Positions 22,762-25,861 of a stretch of 25,861 nt of DNA are shown in pieces; position 1 is the stretch's first letter, and each line of letters begins with the position of its first letter. The notes under the pieces were generated by a model. It ran no database searches and had not been told where the DNA came from. It saw nothing but the letters and a program-made list of their open reading frames with translations. A program made the position numbers and the translations under genes. Source of the stretch: an uncultured Oscillospiraceae bacterium (lineage in GTDB: Bacteria; Bacillota; Clostridia; Oscillospirales; Oscillospiraceae); contig CAJULD010000040.1 of NCBI GenBank assembly GCA_910587505.1, forward strand, positions 1 through 25,861, given 5' to 3'.

Positions 22762-22790
22762 ATTATATGCAATTTGCGTACAAAAGTCAA
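22762..22790 (-). promoter_or_regulatory. Strong promoter of the type III toxin-antitoxin locus
   Basis: On the minus strand TTGACT (22790-22785), a 17-base spacer and perfect TATAAT (22767-22762). Transcription would start near 22755, immediately before the antitoxin repeats. Confidence 0.85.
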
Positions 22791-22956
22791 CAAAACGCCC
22801 ATTGTGCAAAACAGAGAAAATAAAGCTTAGCTTATTATTCTGCCGTCCTCCCTTCCCCATGCTCCGCATACACCAGCATTCTCCGCAGCACATCCCGGTC
22901 CTGTAAATGCGGCTCATTCTCCGCAGCCGCAACACATTATATAAAGGAGTTACATC
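22791..22956. other. Spacer between the antitoxin promoter and the second Rha gene
   Basis: No plus-strand gene seen. Bases 22847-22937 read on the minus strand as an open tail (...HLQDRDVLRRMLVYAEHGEG...) that could be a coding remnant. The second Rha gene has AAAGGAG at 22942-22948 and a possible -10 TATATA just before it. Confidence 0.35.
22886..22901 (+). repeat. 16-base direct repeat, left copy
   Basis: CAGCACATCCCGGTCC, identical to 23687-23702. The two copies bracket the second Rha gene and are 801 bases apart. Both read DRDVL on the minus strand. Confidence 0.7.
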
Positions 22957-23682
22957 ATGAAAAACGATCTTATGATTTTCGAACACAAAGAACACGCCGT
23001 TGTCAGCAGCAGGACCGTGTCGGACAGGTTTGGCAAAACACATTCTGAAGTGCTTAAAACTATCCACGGAGAGAACCGGGGGGAGAGGCACGTTCCTGGT
23101 TTAATAGACGGGATAAGATCGAGTGTAAAAACACCCGATCTCTATTTCATGAAATCCCGCTATGAAGATGCTTATGGGCGCTCACAGCCGGAGTACCTAT
23201 GCACCCGAGACGGATTCTCGCTCCTGGTCATGGGCTTCACCGGCAAGGAGGCCCTGGAGTGGAAGCTGAAATACATTAACGCCTTCAACCAGATGGAAGC
23301 GTTCATCCAAGAGCGCAAATCCTCCGAATGGCTGGTGACCCGCAAGCAGGGCAAGCTGATCCGCCGGATGGAAACCGACACCCTGGCAAATCTGGTGGAA
23401 TATGCCGAGGCGCAGGGGAGCCGGAACATGCGGAAGAGAGTTTATACAATTTATTCGCAGCTCGTCAACAGCCTTGTCGGCATCCAGAGCGGGGAGCGCG
23501 AGACGGCGCCGTTCAAGACGATCTCCGTCATTGCCTTCCTGGAGGATATGATCCTCCACACGGTCGATGAAGAAATGCAGAAGGGAACCCACTACAAGGA
23601 CATCTACAAAATCTGCAAGGCCAACGGGGAGCAGATCATGAGGTTTGCGTATCTTCCCGCCGCGCAGAAGCTTTCCGCATAG
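22957..23682 (+). CDS. Rha-family phage regulatory protein, second copy
   Basis: 241 residues; ATG 22957 with AAAGGAG eight bases upstream. The pRha domain is clear: EHAVVSSRTVSDRFGKTHSEV, YLCTRDGFSLLVMGFTG and EWKLKYINAFNQMEAFI. The C-terminal half (VTRKQGKLIRRMETDTLAN, MRKRVYTIYSQLVNSLVGI, EEMQKGTHYKDIYKI) is the type often joined to phage antirepressors and is not similar to the C-terminus of the first copy. Two Rha proteins with different C-terminal modules suggest recognition of different partners. It lies just right of the divergently transcribed toxin-antitoxin locus. Confidence 0.87.
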   Translation: MKNDLMIFEHKEHAVVSSRTVSDRFGKTHSEVLKTIHGENRGERHVPGLIDGIRSSVKTPDLYFMKSRYEDAYGRSQPEYLCTRDGFSLLVMGFTGKEALEWKLKYINAFNQMEAFIQERKSSEWLVTRKQGKLIRRMETDTLANLVEYAEAQGSRNMRKRVYTIYSQLVNSLVGIQSGERETAPFKTISVIAFLEDMILHTVDEEMQKGTHYKDIYKICKANGEQIMRFAYLPAAQKLSA

Positions 23683-23686
23683 CCGA

Positions 23687-23702
23687 CAGCACATCCCGGT
23701 CC
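23687..23702 (+). repeat. 16-base direct repeat, right copy
   Basis: CAGCACATCCCGGTCC, identical to 22886-22901, located four bases after the second Rha stop. Recombination between copies would delete that gene. Confidence 0.7.
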
Positions 23703-23741
23703 CACAGGTGAACCCGATCTGACCGGAAAGAAGGTGAAATC

Positions 23742-23990
23742 TTGAAACCCAAAACAATCGACATTCTCGACCGTAAGTCTCCAGCCGCTGATAAGCAGGG
23801 CAATGACAGGAAAGCATACGGTTTCAGCCCCAAAGGATATAACCAAATCATTGTGTTCAATAATTGGCAGGATTTCAAAGAATCCGTAGATGCCAACGCA
23901 AACATGGTTGCAATTATGGGTTCTGACGGCCACACGAGAAAAGCGTATCCGGGTGTGTATATTGCCGCAGTTACAGAGGAGGACAATTAA
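23742..23990 (+). CDS. 82-residue protein, unknown function, TTG start
   Basis: Starts at TTG 23742 with AAGGTG about seven bases upstream; no ATG alternative upstream in frame. The sequence contains ADKQGNDRKAYGFSPKGYNQ, then IIVFNNWQDFKESVDA and RKAYPGVYIAAVTEEDN, a compact alpha-beta pattern with no cysteines, signal or membrane segment. I do not recognise it. It is followed five bases later by another small gene, so the two are probably co-transcribed with the second Rha gene. Confidence 0.6.
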   Translation: MKPKTIDILDRKSPAADKQGNDRKAYGFSPKGYNQIIVFNNWQDFKESVDANANMVAIMGSDGHTRKAYPGVYIAAVTEEDN

Positions 23991-23994
23991 CCTA

Positions 23995-24255
23995 ATGAAG
24001 GAATTTAACCCCATCGGGAATGTATCTGTAGATGCAAAAAGCTATGCAGATTTTGTGTTCTACAAAGCTATCGGCGACCTGACCGAAAAATTGCTTGCGG
24101 ATATTGAGGAATCCGGAATCAGCGCCGAAATGGCCAGACTGGTGCCAGAGTTCTTGAGCGCTGCGATTGAAGACCGGAACAAAATGGTCCTGACAGTCAG
24201 AAGGTTCAGCAAGTACCCGGAGGAGAAAGCAGATTCTCAATGGCAGCAGCCGTGA
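23995..24255 (+). CDS. 86-residue helical protein, unknown function
   Basis: ATG 23995, with GAGGAGG about 12 bases upstream (inside the end of the preceding gene). Predicted mostly helical: YADFVFYKAIGDLTEKLL, EESGISAEMARLVPEFLSAAI, then a basic end. No recognised family. It ends 50 bases before the convergent minus-strand nuclease gene. Confidence 0.6.
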   Translation: MKEFNPIGNVSVDAKSYADFVFYKAIGDLTEKLLADIEESGISAEMARLVPEFLSAAIEDRNKMVLTVRRFSKYPEEKADSQWQQP

Positions 24256-24304
24256 CGTGTGCAGCAATCACCTGTGCCCGCGACCCAGAAAGAATGTGAC
24301 AGAG

Positions 24305-25249
24305 TTATAATCCCAGCATTTCCTGGACTTTCTTCCCATTCCACAAAATTACGCCTGTTTCTTCTGCAAGAACTTTTGCCGCCTTAGTAAAAATGCTATT
24401 TGTAGCAACAACCGCAACATGGGCTGAATAGTGAATTTTTGATGAAAATACTTGTTGAACAGCTTTTACCCCAACAGAAGAAGAGTAATATTTGCATTGA
24501 ACCACATATTTTACTCCATCCTTTTCGGCCAATATATCAGCCCCAAAATCTCCACTTTTTTCTGTAACCTGTACATTTACAAATCCATCTTTTGTTAGTG
24601 CAGATGCAATCTGAGATTCAAATTGAAACCCGTCTTCTGGAGGGCCAATAGAACATTTTTGATATGTTTTAACATCCTCCATAATTTCGGAAAAGACAGT
24701 AGCTTCCTTTTTCTCAACTCGCTTTAACCAGTCCAATATCCTAAACTCTGCCTTAAATAACGCTTCTTTATAATCTTTTAAAGCATTAAGGTCAGATTTT
24801 GCTTTTTCAATTGTGCGGTCTTTCTCAATTTGGATTTCTCTTTTGGCTTTGTCTGTATATTTTTTAACTTCGTCTTTTACTAATTGTTCATATGTGCCTT
24901 CTTTGAGTTCGAGGATTTTTTCTCTTTCTTCTAATTCCTCGAATTTTTGGTGCAAATTATTTTCGAGTTGAGCAAGAGCTTCTTGCCTTTGGTCAAGGGA
25001 GCGTTTGTATGAAAGAAGAGAAGTTCTGTGTACTCTATATTTTTCAATTAGTGAAAGTTCAATAGTCCTATACAATTTATCATTTACTGAAATATCTTCT
25101 TTCTCAAAATTGTGGTCTGTTCTTACAACGCCGTCTTTTTTTAAAGCACCCTCAATTTCGTCTATTAAATTCGTCAAATCGCTTTCTTCTGGATCGTTTG
25201 CCGAAAAAATTTTTCGCATAGGATTTTTTATAAAATCTAAAAATTCCAT
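24305..25249 (-). CDS. Mrr-like restriction endonuclease with long coiled coil
   Basis: 314 residues on the minus strand, ATG at 25247-25249, stop TAA 24307-24305. Residues about 60-190 form a long charged coiled coil (KRSLDQRQEALAQLE ... AKREIQIEKDRTIEKAKSD). The C-terminal 110 residues are an Mrr_cat PD-(D/E)XK domain: GFQFESQIASAL, DFGADILAEKDG, VVQCKYYSSSVG with the Gln-x-Lys pair, VAVVATNSIFTKAA and the final VILWNG. Mrr proteins cut modified or foreign DNA; in a phage such a gene may defend the lysogen or promote exclusion of other phages. It is markedly AT-rich and on the opposite strand to the phage operon, signs of acquisition. The ribosome site is weak (AAAGATG). Confidence 0.85.
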   Translation of the reverse strand: MEFLDFIKNPMRKIFSANDPEESDLTNLIDEIEGALKKDGVVRTDHNFEKEDISVNDKLYRTIELSLIEKYRVHRTSLLSYKRSLDQRQEALAQLENNLHQKFEELEEREKILELKEGTYEQLVKDEVKKYTDKAKREIQIEKDRTIEKAKSDLNALKDYKEALFKAEFRILDWLKRVEKKEATVFSEIMEDVKTYQKCSIGPPEDGFQFESQIASALTKDGFVNVQVTEKSGDFGADILAEKDGVKYVVQCKYYSSSVGVKAVQQVFSSKIHYSAHVAVVATNSIFTKAAKVLAEETGVILWNGKKVQEMLGL

Positions 25250-25413
25250 TTATAGAAACATCTTTAGCTGCCACCCTCTTCTAAACGCCGTTATTTCAAT
25301 AGTTTGAGCAGTAGACAGAAGTGGATAAAAGTGTTGAAATGTAGATAACTCATATATTGTTCCTGTATTATTCCTATACAGCTACTCCTACATTCTCGAA
25401 CGGAGGATTTGCT

Positions 25414-25590
25414 ATGCAAGAAACCTTATATTTATGCGATGGCAATGTCGAAACGTGCTCGAAAACCGGTTGCTACAAAAGAGGATTCGAGTGCCGACAC
25501 ACTACGGATGTCGCTCATGCGATAAACCCGGAGGGCAGTCGCAGGTTTGTGCCTGACGACCAAGGGAACCTTTGGGAGACTGACGCCTAA
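25414..25590 (+). CDS. 58-residue Cys-rich small protein
   Basis: ATG 25414 with CGGAGG (25401-25406) seven bases upstream. Sequence MQETLYLCDGNVETCSKTGC followed by YKRGFECRHTTDVAHAI and FVPDDQGNLWETDA; four cysteines in the first 30 residues could form a zinc site. The ending resembles small phage proteins of unknown role. It overlaps the minus-strand ORF 25432-25803, so at most one may be functional. Confidence 0.55.
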   Translation: MQETLYLCDGNVETCSKTGCYKRGFECRHTTDVAHAINPEGSRRFVPDDQGNLWETDA

Positions 25591-25803
25591 AAAGCGTCTT
25601 GAAGCGGAAGGAAAAGCGAACCGCCCGGTACTGCGAATACCGAGCGGCTGCTGTGGAATTACTTTTGCCCACTGTAAAAAGTCGAGTATGGAATACGCTC
25701 TTTCTTGTGGATTGCGAGAGCGTGAAACCAAAAATCGGGCAACTCTCACTCTGTCTTTTGGCTTGTAAAAGCGGTCGTACGGAATGTACTGCTTCGATGC
25801 CAC
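25432..25803 (-). CDS. Possible minus-strand protein of 123 residues, unknown
   Basis: GTG at 25803-25801 is preceded by GAGGAGG at ideal spacing, which argues for translation. The first 55 residues (ASKQYIPYDRFYKPKDRVRVA, SRNPQERAYSILDFLQWAKVI) look protein-like, but the second half is Arg/Ser/Pro-rich and lies antisense to the plus-strand gene 25414-25590. The true gene may be a truncated remnant that has run into unrelated sequence at about 25600. A hairpin CCGCTCGGTA/TACCGGGCGG (minus strand, about 25650-25622) lies inside it. Could be extended to ATG 25851. Confidence 0.35.
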   Translation of the reverse strand: MASKQYIPYDRFYKPKDRVRVARFLVSRSRNPQERAYSILDFLQWAKVIPQQPLGIRSTGRFAFPSASRRFLGVSLPKVPLVVRHKPATALRVYRMSDIRSVSALESSFVATGFRARFDIAIA

Positions 25804-25861
25804 AATTCCACCTCCTCGTATAATAAGATTTGCAGATAATTTTAAGTGCATCTGTTTAGGC

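Overview
This window is part of a siphovirus-type prophage or temperate phage genome from a Firmicute, most likely a gut Clostridia (Oscillospiraceae-like). The basis is a high-GC, tightly overlapped plus-strand operon, strong GGAGG-type ribosome sites, and gene families typical of Clostridial prophages: DUF927 helicase/primase, VRR-NUC, Minor_capsid_1/2/3, GP20 scaffold, Gp15 and Rha. I see no tRNA, rRNA, integrase, attachment site, IS element or CRISPR array.

Layout. Bases 1-9330 are the early recombination/replication module: an AAA ATPase split by an in-frame amber codon, a zinc-finger accessory protein, a RecE-like PD-(D/E)XK nuclease, a CHC2 zinc-finger primase-type protein, a DUF927 ATPase, a 0.3 kb gene-free stretch full of GTACGAC repeats (possible origin or operator), an SF2 helicase region invaded by an HNH homing endonuclease gene, a second HNH gene, a VRR-NUC nuclease, a small conserved protein and an XRE regulator. 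A strong terminator (9376-9418) separates this from the late module. Bases 9500-20970 are the packaging, head and tail-start genes: an unknown small protein, TerS, a tiny Cys-rich ORF, TerL, portal, a small membrane protein, a minor capsid protein with a C-terminal nuclease-toxin domain, a structured leader, scaffold, decoration protein, major capsid, connector proteins, major tail protein, tail chaperone and Gp15.

After Gp15 the expected tape-measure gene is absent. Bases 20971-25861 form an accessory island instead: two Rha-family regulators, and between them, on the minus strand, a complete type III toxin-antitoxin locus of CptIN type (promoter, two 46-nt pseudoknot repeats, terminator, endoribonuclease toxin). 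These are followed by small unknown genes, an AT-rich minus-strand Mrr-like nuclease with a long coiled coil, and two convergent overlapping small ORFs at the edge.

The most interesting points are: (1) the type III antitoxin RNA, whose two repeats fold as H-type pseudoknots with compensatory changes; (2) the head protein fused to a CdiA-CT-like PD-(D/E)XK toxin domain, with a promoter and ribosome site at the domain junction; (3) the homing endonuclease gene inserted exactly after the P-loop lysine of the helicase, followed by a second, diverged copy of the helicase 5' end that carries a small frame-breaking scar at the same P-loop position. The amber codon in the ATPase and the frame break in the helicase suggest this copy of the phage is partly decayed.
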